From Kiritimatiellia bacterium (GTDB lineage Bacteria; Verrucomicrobiota; Kiritimatiellia; JAFGHX01), in the NCBI GenBank assembly GCA_016929905.1, contig JAFGHX010000234.1, positions 1 to 64,000 of the forward strand: DNA of 64,000 nucleotides, written 5' to 3'. Each line of letters begins with the position of its first letter. The first letter of the stretch is position 1. A program made the position numbers and the translations under genes. The notes below the pieces were generated by a model. The model worked only from the letters and a program-made list of their open reading frames with translations, was not told the origin of the DNA and ran no database searches. Of this stretch, positions 1 to 8,598 are shown piece by piece.

Positions 1-2
1 CC

Positions 3-23
3 GGGGGGGGGGGGGGGGGGGGG
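3..23. other. 21-base G homopolymer at the window edge
   Basis: The window opens with CC followed by an uninterrupted run of 21 G. It sits just outside a hairpin pair that follows the YggT gene. A pure run of this length at a sequence end is often where an assembly stops or where length is miscalled, so the exact count should not be trusted. Confidence 0.8.
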
Positions 24-64
24 CGGGCCTTCGGCCCGCGGGAAGCGGCGAGACGCCGCTTCTA
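23..64 (-). repeat. Double-hairpin repeat, copy 1
   Basis: Two perfect hairpins sit side by side: a 9-bp stem with loop AGA at 42-62 and a 7-bp stem with loop TTC at 23-39. Read on the minus strand the unit has the same order and nearly the same sequence as 52943-52979. It lies just after the YggT stop codon and may also act as a terminator for that operon, although there is no U-tract. Confidence 0.6.
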
Positions 65-67
65 CTT

Positions 68-346
68 TCAGAACGGCGGGAGCAGAATCGAGATCAGCAA
101 CCCACGCGCCAGAGCTAACCCGATCAGAAGAATCAGCGGGCTGAAATCGATGGCCGTATGCCCCGTGCGCAACGCAGGCACCACGCGGCGGATCGGGATC
201 AACAGCGGCTCGTAGAACCTGGCCAGCCACAGCCGGACCGATCGCGCCGTCGGGTGCGCGATCCACGAGCAGACCACATACGCCAGCAGCCCCAGTTGGT
301 ACACGCTGAAGGCGTAGTGGATCAGCCTGGCGATCATGATCGTCAT
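68..346 (-). CDS. YggT family membrane protein
   Basis: A 92-residue protein with two hydrophobic segments, about residues 10-30 and 66-90, separated by a basic stretch. The segment around FYEPLLIPIRRVVP followed by IDFSPLILLI is the family signature of YggT proteins, which are small inner-membrane proteins of uncertain role linked in some bacteria to osmotic stress or cell division. It starts 10 bases after the stop of the YugP-like protease gene and is probably co-transcribed with it. A full-length single YggT repeat is about this size. Family assignment is confident; function is not defined. Confidence 0.85.
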   Translation of the reverse strand: MTIMIARLIHYAFSVYQLGLLAYVVCSWIAHPTARSVRLWLARFYEPLLIPIRRVVPALRTGHTAIDFSPLILLIGLALARGLLISILLPPF

Positions 347-356
347 GTCGAACTCC

Positions 357-1061
357 TCAATCGTCGCGCCCGCCGCCGAGCAGGCCGGCCCGGAGCATAT
401 AGTACAACAGCGTCATGATGGCCGTGAAGGCGGAGGCCACATACGTCAGGAACGCCGCGTTCAGAACGGCGCCGGCCTCGCGCTGCTCGGCCGGGGTGAC
501 GATGCCGGCCTGCACCATGAGCCGCTTGGCCCGCGCGGTCGCATTCCATTCCACCGGCAGTGTAATCAGCGAGAACACCACGACCAGCGCGAACAGCAGC
601 ACGCCCAGCTTCATCATGGCCACCGAGCGCAACAGGAAACCGAGAATGAAGATGATGTAGGAGCCGCTGCTCCCGATCTGCGCGGCCGGCACGAAGGCGG
701 TGCGCAATCCCAGCGGCAGATACCGGCGCGCGTGCTGCAGGGCATGTCCCGCTTCGTGACACGCCACCCCGATGGCCGACAGCGACCGCGACTGGTACAC
801 GGCGGGCGACAGGCGCAGTGTGCGCGAGGTCGGATCGTAGTGATCGCTCAGGAACCCGCGCGCGGGTTTGATGGCCACATCGTCAACGCCCTGGCTCTGA
901 AGGAGATACTCCGCCGCCTGCGCGCCTGTCAGGCCGGACGACGCCGCGCGCCGTGCGTATTTCCCGAACGTGCTCCGCGTCCAGAACGATGCAATCCCGG
1001 CCAGCACCATCGCCGGCAGCAGCATAGCCAGATACAGCGGGTCAAACATCCATCCAAACAT
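357..1061 (-). CDS. YugP-like neutral zinc metallopeptidase
   Basis: A 234-residue membrane protein of the zinc metallopeptidase family typified by Bacillus YugP (Zn_peptidase_2). The zinc-binding helix is HEAGH near residue 102 (context ACHEAGHALQ). Hydrophobic segments flank it: one at the N-terminus, two in the middle (about 125-165) and one near the C-terminus (about 205-225). The conserved DHYDPTSRTLRLSP stretch lies just before the active site. The start is supported by GAGAGG about 7 bases upstream. It precedes YggT by 10 bases, suggesting an operon. The physiological substrate of this family is unknown. Confidence 0.87.
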   Translation of the reverse strand: MFGWMFDPLYLAMLLPAMVLAGIASFWTRSTFGKYARRAASSGLTGAQAAEYLLQSQGVDDVAIKPARGFLSDHYDPTSRTLRLSPAVYQSRSLSAIGVACHEAGHALQHARRYLPLGLRTAFVPAAQIGSSGSYIIFILGFLLRSVAMMKLGVLLFALVVVFSLITLPVEWNATARAKRLMVQAGIVTPAEQREAGAVLNAAFLTYVASAFTAIMTLLYYMLRAGLLGGGRDD

Positions 1062-1484
1062 CGCTTGCCTCTCAATCCGAACCGAGCCGTCTTGCGGTTA
1101 CGTCCGTTTGTTCGGGTTCGTGTTTCAGCCACCTCTCGGACGCAGCAGGAAGCGTGCCAATCACGGGACCACTCTGCGGTACGGCGTCTGATTTGTCCAG
1201 AACACGTTGGGCTAGCGAAACAGGCCCGGCAACACGAGCGGCGCGGCGGACGCGCGCGCGACACATTGACCCGGGCCCGCCGCGGCGGTGGGTCATTGTG
1301 GCGCGGACCGGGTTGGTGCACACTATCGGAGGCAAGTGTGCAGTCCAATGCACAGTATGGACCGTGCCGGATTCTGCCTGTCTTCTCGCTACTCGAGCCA
1401 AACGCGGGCACGGTAGCAGGTCTGTCACCGTTTGTGCGCGTTCATGACCGTCACCGTTGGTATGCGAGCGCGTGCGCCGGCGCG
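1062..1484. other. Intergenic region, nothing recognised
   Basis: About 420 bases between the YugP-like gene and the stop codon of the giant CotH gene. The short open frames here have no recognisable protein character. No clear terminator or regulatory site was seen. Confidence 0.5.
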
Positions 1485-4400
1485 CTATTCCAGCCACACG
1501 CGTGCGCGATACATGCAGGCGACGCCATCCGCGGAGCTGTACGTGACCGTCTGGCCGGTGCCGACGATGTCCTCGTAGCCGGGCACCGCGGCCCAATCCC
1601 AGGCGTTCATGCCGCTGCAGCGCTCAAGCGCATAGTGCCGGGTCAACCCCTCATAGCCCGGCCCGTCGGCCGCCACCGTGGGGAAGCGGACGGCGACATG
1701 ACCGTCTGACATCGCGGCGTTCACCCCGAACCAGTCGGCGCCCTGCGTGGGGTTGGTGCCCGCCACGTATTCCTGGTAGTCGGAGACGCCATCGCCGTCG
1801 GCGTCGGACTGCCCGGAGGAATCGGGAACATGGGCGGCTTCCCACGCGTCGGGTAACGTGTCCCCGTCCATGTCCTGCAGGGTATCGACCTGTGCCTCGA
1901 GTGCGGCCAGCTCGGCGTCGAAGAGGGCGTCGCCGCTCGAGAGCGAGTTGTTGAACAGTTGGACGGCCAGCACGTTGGTGGCACCCAGCACCGGCAGCGC
2001 GCCGCCGGAAATCCCGGCCGACCACGAAGCGGAGCTGCCGGTGACATAGCCGGAGCACACCTCATCGTAGGCCACAGGCCCGTCCTGGACGTTCACGCGG
2101 GCTACTTCCTGCCCGTTGATCCAGACGATGAACCCGTCGTCGTAGTCCACATTCAGGCGCAGTTCACTCACCTGCGCCGGGCGTGTCAGTGTGAACGGCT
2201 TGCGCAGGAAGAGGCTGGTGAACTTGCCGGCCATGCCCACCCGCGTGCCGTAGACCAGCGGCCCGTAGCCGAACGGGGCTGCGCCGCTCAGCCATGCGGA
2301 GTCGGAGAACTCGGCTCCGCGCCAGGCGGCCGCGGGGCTGGAGGCCTCGGCCGTGCCCGGCATGTAGCGCCAGTCTGCGCCCTTGGCGACAAGGACCTGT
2401 GGAACCCGGGCGGGAGTTGCCGCGACGGCCAACGCGTTGAGATAGTAGCGGCCGGCGTCTCCGGTGCCGGACCACGCGGGCATGCGCAGCGTCACCGCGC
2501 CGTCGGCGCCGGGGTCGACCTGCTCGTACCGGGCCACATACCCGTTGGCCGTGTTGTACCCGTTGGCGATGGTCGTTGTGTCGCCAGATGCTGCTGTCGT
2601 GCCGATGACGGCGCCGGCCGTGCTGCTGTTGGCGAAGCTTTCGGCGCCTTCGAGCACGACGACGGTTGTGCGGCCGCTGTACGAGGCCTGGGCGCGGTTG
2701 CCGAACAGGACCAGTGTATAGCGGTAGGCCGGGTCCAGCCCCGTCAGGCTCAGCGTCAGGTCGGCCGTCGCATAACTGATCAACCCTCTGGCGTCCACCT
2801 TTCCGCCGAAGAGCGCGTCGGCTTCCGTGCCCGCCGTGGCCTTCGTGCCCTGGTCGGTGTACGGGCCGCCGCCGCCGTCGCCGACCGTGAGCCGTGCGCT
2901 CACGCGCTCGCCGGTGGCGTAGTCGGTCAACAGCCCGCCCTGCCCAAGGGTGTAGAGGCTGATATTCAACGCCGTCTGCCCGGCCTCCCACGCCAGATCG
3001 TTGAAGGCCGCGAACGCGGCGGCTTCCGCCCGCGCCGTACGCGCAGAGACCAGCGGGGTGTACGCCGAGCCGTCAAGCGTGTCGCGCGCCTTGAGCATGT
3101 AGTAGTGGGTCGTGTTCGGCGCGCGCCCGGTGTCCACGTACGCCGTCGTGTTCGCCGGCAGGTAGATCTCGTCCGGCTGGCTCTCGGGCGTCGTGCCGCG
3201 CCGCAGCTTGAAGCCGATCTCGTTGTCGGAGTTGTCCGACCACGTGAGCCGAATCTGCGACGCGGACAGCGCGTCGGCGGCCAGGTCGCTCGGCGCAGCG
3301 GCCGCCGTGCTCAACGTCGTCGCGCTGACCGGCGGGTCCGTGTAGGCGGAGACGCCGGCCGCGTTTTCCGAGCGGATCTTGTAGTACCAGGTCGTGCCGG
3401 GCGCCAGCCCGGTGTGCGAGTAGCGGGTGGCATTGGCCGCGACGAAGATCTCCGTGGCCAGGTTCGCGGGGTCCGTCCCGCAGCGGATCTTGAACCGCGT
3501 CTCGTCCGAGCTGTTGTCCACCCACGTCACGTCGATCTGATCGGTCGCCACGGGCGCGGCGGTCACACCCGTCGGCGCGGCGGGAATGGCCCCGGCGAAG
3601 TTGGCGGTGACCGATTTGTCGGCGTTCATGGTAAGGGTGGCGGGGTTCGCCGTACCGCTCAGCGCGCCGCTCCAGCCGGTGAACGTGTAGCCGGCGTTCG
3701 GCGTGGCGGTCAGTTGCACGCTCGAGCCGTTGTCGTAGTACGTGCTGTTCGGGCTCTTCGTCACCGTGCCGTTCGCCGCCGTCACCGTCAGCGTGTAGTC
3801 GTCGTCGGCTTCCGTCGCCGTCAGCGAAGCGCTCGTCAGCCCGTTGCCCGAGCAGGTGATCGTGGCCGTGCCGTTCGCGTTGTCGCTGTTGTCTTCCGCC
3901 GCCGCCAGCGTCACCGTCTGGTACGTGTTCCAGTTGGATGTCGTGAACGTGCGCGTTGCGCCGCCGGAGACGGTGAGGTCGGTGTCGCCGCTGCTGCGCG
4001 TCGTACTCACCGTCACGCTCGAAGCCGGCTGCGCCGAGAGGCGCACCTGGAGGGTGGCCGTGCCGCCCTCCGGCACCGAGACGGAAGCCACGGAGGTCTG
4101 GATCGCCGGTGTCACGGTGGCGGAGAAGGTGCAGGACAGCTCCATGTCCAGGAACAGGTCGGAACTGCTGGGACTGCTCTGATGCAGCTCCACGGCCAGC
4201 ACGTTCTCCCCGCTCACAAGCTTGCCTTTCTGCGAGAGCAGATCGATGCTCTCGTAGCTGCCCGCGCCGTGCTCCGCCGCCGTGGTGCCATACGTCACGG
4301 TTCCCGGCAACTGGCGGCGCGCCACTTCCTGGCCGTTCAGATAGGCCACGAACCCGTCGTCGTAGTTCGCCAGAAGCGTCAGCTTGGTGAGCGCGGAGGG

Positions 4401-7400
4401 AGCGGCGCCGAGCATGAAGTGCTTGCGGAAGTAGGTGGTGATGGGCTTGGCGGACGGGTTCTCGCCGTACGCCACCTCCGTGTCCACCGCCTCATACCCG
4501 TAGCCCAGCGGCGCGTTGCCGTCTTTCCAGCCGTTGTCGTCGAAGGCCGCTGCGCGCCAGGCCGTGCCGAGGTCGGTTCCGGAGTCGCGATACAGCCAGC
4601 CGGCCGTCTTGGGCGCGAGCACCCCGGAGTTGGCCCTGCCGGGCGTGCCGCCACTGGCGAGGCTCGAGGCCCAGTTGGCCGGGTCGTTGCCGTACAGCTC
4701 GGCGGCGATGCGCTCCAGAGAGCAGCCTCCGCCGTCGGCATTCTCGGGCCAGAGACTGTTGTCGTTGTAGGCTACCCGGTCGACCAGAATGCGCGGCACG
4801 CCGTCCGGATCCGGCGTGTCCGGCCGCCACAATTTCACGCTTTCGCCCGAGTTGCTCAAGCGTCCTTCGTACGGCCCGAAGATCTGCACCGCGGTCCCAA
4901 TCCCGTATTTCGAGCGGAACACGGAAGCGTTGGTCGCCACGACCAGCGCGTAGCCGCCGGCCGGTATCTCCACGCCCGAGGCAAACGTGTAGGCCACCGC
5001 CCCGTCCAGTTCCCAGGTGTTGGCCGTTGCAGCCGGGTCATACAATTTAACGGCTGTGCCGGAGGTGTTGAGCAGCTCGATGTACTCGTCGCCGCCCGTC
5101 GCCGGATGATACATGACCTCGTTGATCACGATCGGGCCGACCCGCGGATAGGCATTGGCGGCGCCCAGCGTGTTTGCGACGCTCTGTTCCACGAAATCCG
5201 CTTCCCCGTCGCTGCGCATCCACCGGCCGAAGGCGGCGCCGTTGGCCGCGCCCCCGAACCGCTGCTCGGCCAGATACTGCAGGTTGCCCGCCGCGTCGAA
5301 TTTCGTCAGGTACACTTCATCCCCGTGCGAATCGAGCGCGAAACAGGCGGGACTGTTCGAGTCGGTATTGAAGACCGTTTCGTCGAAGACGACATAGCCG
5401 CCGGCCGGCAGGCTCGTGCCGGTCGGAATCCGGTACTTCTTGTAGTTGAACGCGCTGTCGCTGAGGTACCAGCCGCCGATGTCGACGGCGGCGGAGCCGG
5501 CGTTGTGCAGTTCGATCGCGTCCCGCTGCGGCGGGTCGGTGTGGGTGAGCGCCTCGTTGATCACCACGCGGTACGGCTCGCCGTCGTCGTAACCGGGCGA
5601 GCCGCCGATCAGGTTGGAGGCGCGCCAGTTGCCGGCGTCGTTCAGCTCGGCGTTCGGGTCGACGGCCACCAGCGAGAAGCCTTCCCCGTCGGCCGTTTCG
5701 GGCCAGGGGTCCTTGTCGTTGTAGCGTACGGAGCAGACGGTGCGCCCGTCGCAATCCAGCAGGGATATCCGCTCGCCCGCGTTGTCCAGCCCGCCGCCGA
5801 ACTCGCCGAACGGGGCGACCCCGTAACGCTGTTGGAAGGCGGAGGCGTTGCGCGCCAGCACGATCATCTGGCCGGCGGCCAGCTCGGCGCCGGGGGCGAA
5901 GGTGTACTGGATGCCCTTGAACCGCATCTCCGACAGCCCGCGGGCCGAGGTGCCCGTGTTCTGGAGTTCGATGAACTCGAATTCACCGCCGCCGATCGGG
6001 TTGTACATGATCTCGGTGATCCGAACGCGGCTGTAATGCGCGGTGAAGTTGAACGTGGCCGCGTGCAACGCGCTCCACGTGGCGGTGCTCTTGTACACCC
6101 GCGCCTGCACGTGGGTGGTCTTTGAGAGAGCCAGCGCGCCGGTGTATGTCTTGGCTTGGCTCGCAATCGCGCCGCCCGACGAACGCGGGTCGCTCCCGTC
6201 GGCGGTGTAGTACACCGTGCCGGCGCTGTTCGGGTTGGACAGCGTCAGCTTGAAACCGGCGGCCACCACGCCGCCGTGCTGGTTGAACGCCGGCGGATCC
6301 AGCGACGGGTAAACGGCCGGGCTGTTCGTCCGCATCTGTTGGATGATCTCGGCCACATAGCTGTCCGTGAAGATGTCCCGCACGGCATTGCGTGTCGAAC
6401 ACCACAGGTTGGTCGTCACCGGGTGGCCCGGGAAGGCGTAGTTGCCCCAACGCGCCGACTCGGCCGCGATCGCCGGCTCCATGTAGTTGCACAACGCCAT
6501 CCAGCGGTCCCGCGCATTTGCAGCGGTCAGCGGCCCGTTGTTGAAGAACAGTCGATAGGCGCGGTCGGCCATCAGCGTACGGAAATCCGCGTTGTCGTCC
6601 GCCGCCCGCAGGATTTTCGCCACGTCGCTCTTGTAATAGTAGCTGGTGGTGGGGGCTTGATACGGGCCGAAGAAGGGCATGGGCCAGTCGATCGCCTCGA
6701 AGGCCGCTTCCCGCAACGAGCATTCCGCGTCCCAGGCGTAGAAGTACATCGGGCCGGGCTCCGGCGTCATGCGGTAGCTGCCGTACCAATTGTTGCCCGG
6801 CCAGTCCACCGTGCCGCAGAACCAGTTCGCCAGCAGGTAGTCGCAATACTCGGTCAGGGCGACGTACTGCTTCAACTCCTCGTAGTTGGCCTTGACGCTC
6901 ATGTCCTTCTTCACCAGCGTGCTGCGCAGGTAGTACCAGCGGGCGGGGTCGCCGTTGATCACGTTGGGCGGCTTCCAGTTGGCGGTGTCGAGGTGGTGGT
7001 TGCAGGCGAACCAGTCTTCGTGTTCGCCGCCCATATAGGTGGAGGAGAAGAAGTGGTCCGTGCGCTCGCACACGTCGTAGACGCCCCAGTACAGCCCGTT
7101 GAGGTAGAGGTTCACGAAAGTCGTGTGCGGGCCCAGTCCGGAGGGCGAGGCCGCTACCTGGCAGGCTTTCACGAACGGATCGCGCGCGTAGACCGTGCGG
7201 TAACAGTTCGAGATCCAGGTGGTGCAGAAGGAGTGGTTCGCGCCGCCCCGCACGACCAGCCGGTCGAACCGGTCCGGCCCGGTCTCGGCGTTGACCGGCG
7301 CCTTCTCGAAGAACGGGTAACGCAGCTTCGACGGGCCGAACAGGCTGCTGAACTCCAGCTTGAAGCTGACGCGGGCGCTGTCGCCCGCCCACGACTTGTG

Positions 7401-8549
7401 CCGCCGGGCCGCGCAATCGATCTGGAACCCGCCTTCCGGCTCGTCCGGATAGAGCAACTCGATCGACACCGGATGCAGCGACTCGTTCTCATTGGTGGTG
7501 CCGATGAACCCGGCGGTCGAGAAAACGTCGGCATAGGAGCCGACAACGGAGAGCGTCGGGATGGCCGTCATGCCGTTGAGGATCGCCGCCGAGCCGTAGG
7601 TGCTTTTCAGGCCCGGGTCCAGCTCGTACGTGAACAGCGCGCCCTGCGCGCAGTTGGTCGTGTAGCCGCTCGGCCGCGTCTGCGTCAGCACACCGGCCGG
7701 AAAGATGTAGGTCTGCGTGTCCACATCGGTCGGCTCGTAGCCGGCCTTGAACGCGGCGGCGCGCAGGCAGGTGCTCTTCGAGATGGAGACGGCGGTGTTC
7801 GTTCCGCCGGTCGTACCGCTGCTCGCGCTCGGCGCCGAGCCGTTGGTCGTGTAGCGGATCGTCGCGCCCGGCGTGTCGGTCGAGATGGTCACGGCAAATG
7901 CCGCGGTGTAGAACCCGCGGTCATGGCTGAACGTCGTGTCGTTCACCTTCTTGTAGGTGCTCAGCTCCACGTCGAGGCAGCAGTCGCCGCTCGCCGCCGA
8001 CTGATTAAACGCCTGGACGGCAATAACATTTTCTCCAATCTCGAGGTAGCCTTCCGGGTCCGGCAGGCTGTTCGTTTCGTAGGCGCCCTCGGAACTGCCC
8101 CATTCCGAAGCGACCGAGTTGAACAGCGGCGAGGCGTCCGGCGCATTTTTCTCCGCCACCCGTTCGCCGTTGATCCAGACGATGAACCCGTCGTCGAAAT
8201 TGACGGCAACCCGCAGCCGTGTGTCGGAATCCAGGCTCGAGACCGTGAAGGTTCTGCGGATGAAGAACGAAGTGTAGTTGTTCTGCATGTCGCCCAATGT
8301 CGTGCGCAGCCCACTGACGCCGTAGCCGAAGGGCGCGACGCCTTTGAGCCAGGCGCTGTCGGCGAAGTCGATCTCGCGCCAGGCGCTGCGCGGGTCCGAC
8401 GCCTCGGCGGTGCCTTTGAAGTAGCGCCACGTGGCGGCTTTCGGCACGAGAACGTCGCCCAGCGCCGGCAGCGCGGCGAGCACGACGAAAAGGACGGCGA
8501 ACAGCAGGCGGACAACGGGACGGGACGGAGACGACGGACTCGTATGCAT
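1485..8549 (-). CDS. Giant secreted CotH/lamin-tail multidomain protein
   Basis: A 2354-residue exported protein. The ATG at 8549 is chosen because GAGGAGG lies upstream and a signal peptide follows (hydrophobic about 10-30, cleavage near ALG-DV). Approximate order: jelly-roll-like module 32-195; chitobiase-C-like module 200-300; CotH-like region 303-750 (FGPSKLRYPFF, LYLNGLYWGVYDV); second chitobiase-C-like module 750-836; three lamin-tail domains 836-1300 (each with ITEIMYNP or INE[AV] openings); jelly-roll 1313-1473; Calx-beta-like 1480-1583; InlB-type repeat 1583-1650; two fibronectin type III domains 1675-1826; 'NDLxW' domain 1846-2033; jelly-roll 2050-2220; DxDxDG calcium linker; terminal domain ending VWLE. 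It lies 49 bases after the FecR-LamG gene, so an operon with the ECF sigma is likely. CotH proteins include protein kinases of spore coats; activity here is unproven. A surface or adhesive role is inferred. Confidence 0.8.
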   Translation of the reverse strand: MHTSPSSPSRPVVRLLFAVLFVVLAALPALGDVLVPKAATWRYFKGTAEASDPRSAWREIDFADSAWLKGVAPFGYGVSGLRTTLGDMQNNYTSFFIRRTFTVSSLDSDTRLRVAVNFDDGFIVWINGERVAEKNAPDASPLFNSVASEWGSSEGAYETNSLPDPEGYLEIGENVIAVQAFNQSAASGDCCLDVELSTYKKVNDTTFSHDRGFYTAAFAVTISTDTPGATIRYTTNGSAPSASSGTTGGTNTAVSISKSTCLRAAAFKAGYEPTDVDTQTYIFPAGVLTQTRPSGYTTNCAQGALFTYELDPGLKSTYGSAAILNGMTAIPTLSVVGSYADVFSTAGFIGTTNENESLHPVSIELLYPDEPEGGFQIDCAARRHKSWAGDSARVSFKLEFSSLFGPSKLRYPFFEKAPVNAETGPDRFDRLVVRGGANHSFCTTWISNCYRTVYARDPFVKACQVAASPSGLGPHTTFVNLYLNGLYWGVYDVCERTDHFFSSTYMGGEHEDWFACNHHLDTANWKPPNVINGDPARWYYLRSTLVKKDMSVKANYEELKQYVALTEYCDYLLANWFCGTVDWPGNNWYGSYRMTPEPGPMYFYAWDAECSLREAAFEAIDWPMPFFGPYQAPTTSYYYKSDVAKILRAADDNADFRTLMADRAYRLFFNNGPLTAANARDRWMALCNYMEPAIAAESARWGNYAFPGHPVTTNLWCSTRNAVRDIFTDSYVAEIIQQMRTNSPAVYPSLDPPAFNQHGGVVAAGFKLTLSNPNSAGTVYYTADGSDPRSSGGAIASQAKTYTGALALSKTTHVQARVYKSTATWSALHAATFNFTAHYSRVRITEIMYNPIGGGEFEFIELQNTGTSARGLSEMRFKGIQYTFAPGAELAAGQMIVLARNASAFQQRYGVAPFGEFGGGLDNAGERISLLDCDGRTVCSVRYNDKDPWPETADGEGFSLVAVDPNAELNDAGNWRASNLIGGSPGYDDGEPYRVVINEALTHTDPPQRDAIELHNAGSAAVDIGGWYLSDSAFNYKKYRIPTGTSLPAGGYVVFDETVFNTDSNSPACFALDSHGDEVYLTKFDAAGNLQYLAEQRFGGAANGAAFGRWMRSDGEADFVEQSVANTLGAANAYPRVGPIVINEVMYHPATGGDEYIELLNTSGTAVKLYDPAATANTWELDGAVAYTFASGVEIPAGGYALVVATNASVFRSKYGIGTAVQIFGPYEGRLSNSGESVKLWRPDTPDPDGVPRILVDRVAYNDNSLWPENADGGGCSLERIAAELYGNDPANWASSLASGGTPGRANSGVLAPKTAGWLYRDSGTDLGTAWRAAAFDDNGWKDGNAPLGYGYEAVDTEVAYGENPSAKPITTYFRKHFMLGAAPSALTKLTLLANYDDGFVAYLNGQEVARRQLPGTVTYGTTAAEHGAGSYESIDLLSQKGKLVSGENVLAVELHQSSPSSSDLFLDMELSCTFSATVTPAIQTSVASVSVPEGGTATLQVRLSAQPASSVTVSTTRSSGDTDLTVSGGATRTFTTSNWNTYQTVTLAAAEDNSDNANGTATITCSGNGLTSASLTATEADDDYTLTVTAANGTVTKSPNSTYYDNGSSVQLTATPNAGYTFTGWSGALSGTANPATLTMNADKSVTANFAGAIPAAPTGVTAAPVATDQIDVTWVDNSSDETRFKIRCGTDPANLATEIFVAANATRYSHTGLAPGTTWYYKIRSENAAGVSAYTDPPVSATTLSTAAAAPSDLAADALSASQIRLTWSDNSDNEIGFKLRRGTTPESQPDEIYLPANTTAYVDTGRAPNTTHYYMLKARDTLDGSAYTPLVSARTARAEAAAFAAFNDLAWEAGQTALNISLYTLGQGGLLTDYATGERVSARLTVGDGGGGPYTDQGTKATAGTEADALFGGKVDARGLISYATADLTLSLTGLDPAYRYTLVLFGNRAQASYSGRTTVVVLEGAESFANSSTAGAVIGTTAASGDTTTIANGYNTANGYVARYEQVDPGADGAVTLRMPAWSGTGDAGRYYLNALAVAATPARVPQVLVAKGADWRYMPGTAEASSPAAAWRGAEFSDSAWLSGAAPFGYGPLVYGTRVGMAGKFTSLFLRKPFTLTRPAQVSELRLNVDYDDGFIVWINGQEVARVNVQDGPVAYDEVCSGYVTGSSASWSAGISGGALPVLGATNVLAVQLFNNSLSSGDALFDAELAALEAQVDTLQDMDGDTLPDAWEAAHVPDSSGQSDADGDGVSDYQEYVAGTNPTQGADWFGVNAAMSDGHVAVRFPTVAADGPGYEGLTRHYALERCSGMNAWDWAAVPGYEDIVGTGQTVTYSSADGVACMYRARVWLE

Positions 8550-8598
8550 GGCGCTTCCTCCTCTGGCTTCTTGACTGAACGCGTGACTGTCTGAACGA

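Noticed and set aside
1485-1740. PEP-CTERM or LPXTG-type sorting signal at the C-terminus of the giant proteins
   Set aside because: There is no PEP motif, no LPxTG and no C-terminal membrane helix; the ends are folded-looking beta-rich sequence.
1959-6125. 1388-codon open frame on the plus strand
   Set aside because: It is the shadow of the minus-strand CotH gene. The translation is arginine/valine-rich without motifs, and the opposite frame has clear domains.
6156-8594. 812-codon plus-strand open frame
   Set aside because: Shadow of the same CotH gene; low-complexity Arg/Val/Ala translation with no ribosome site.
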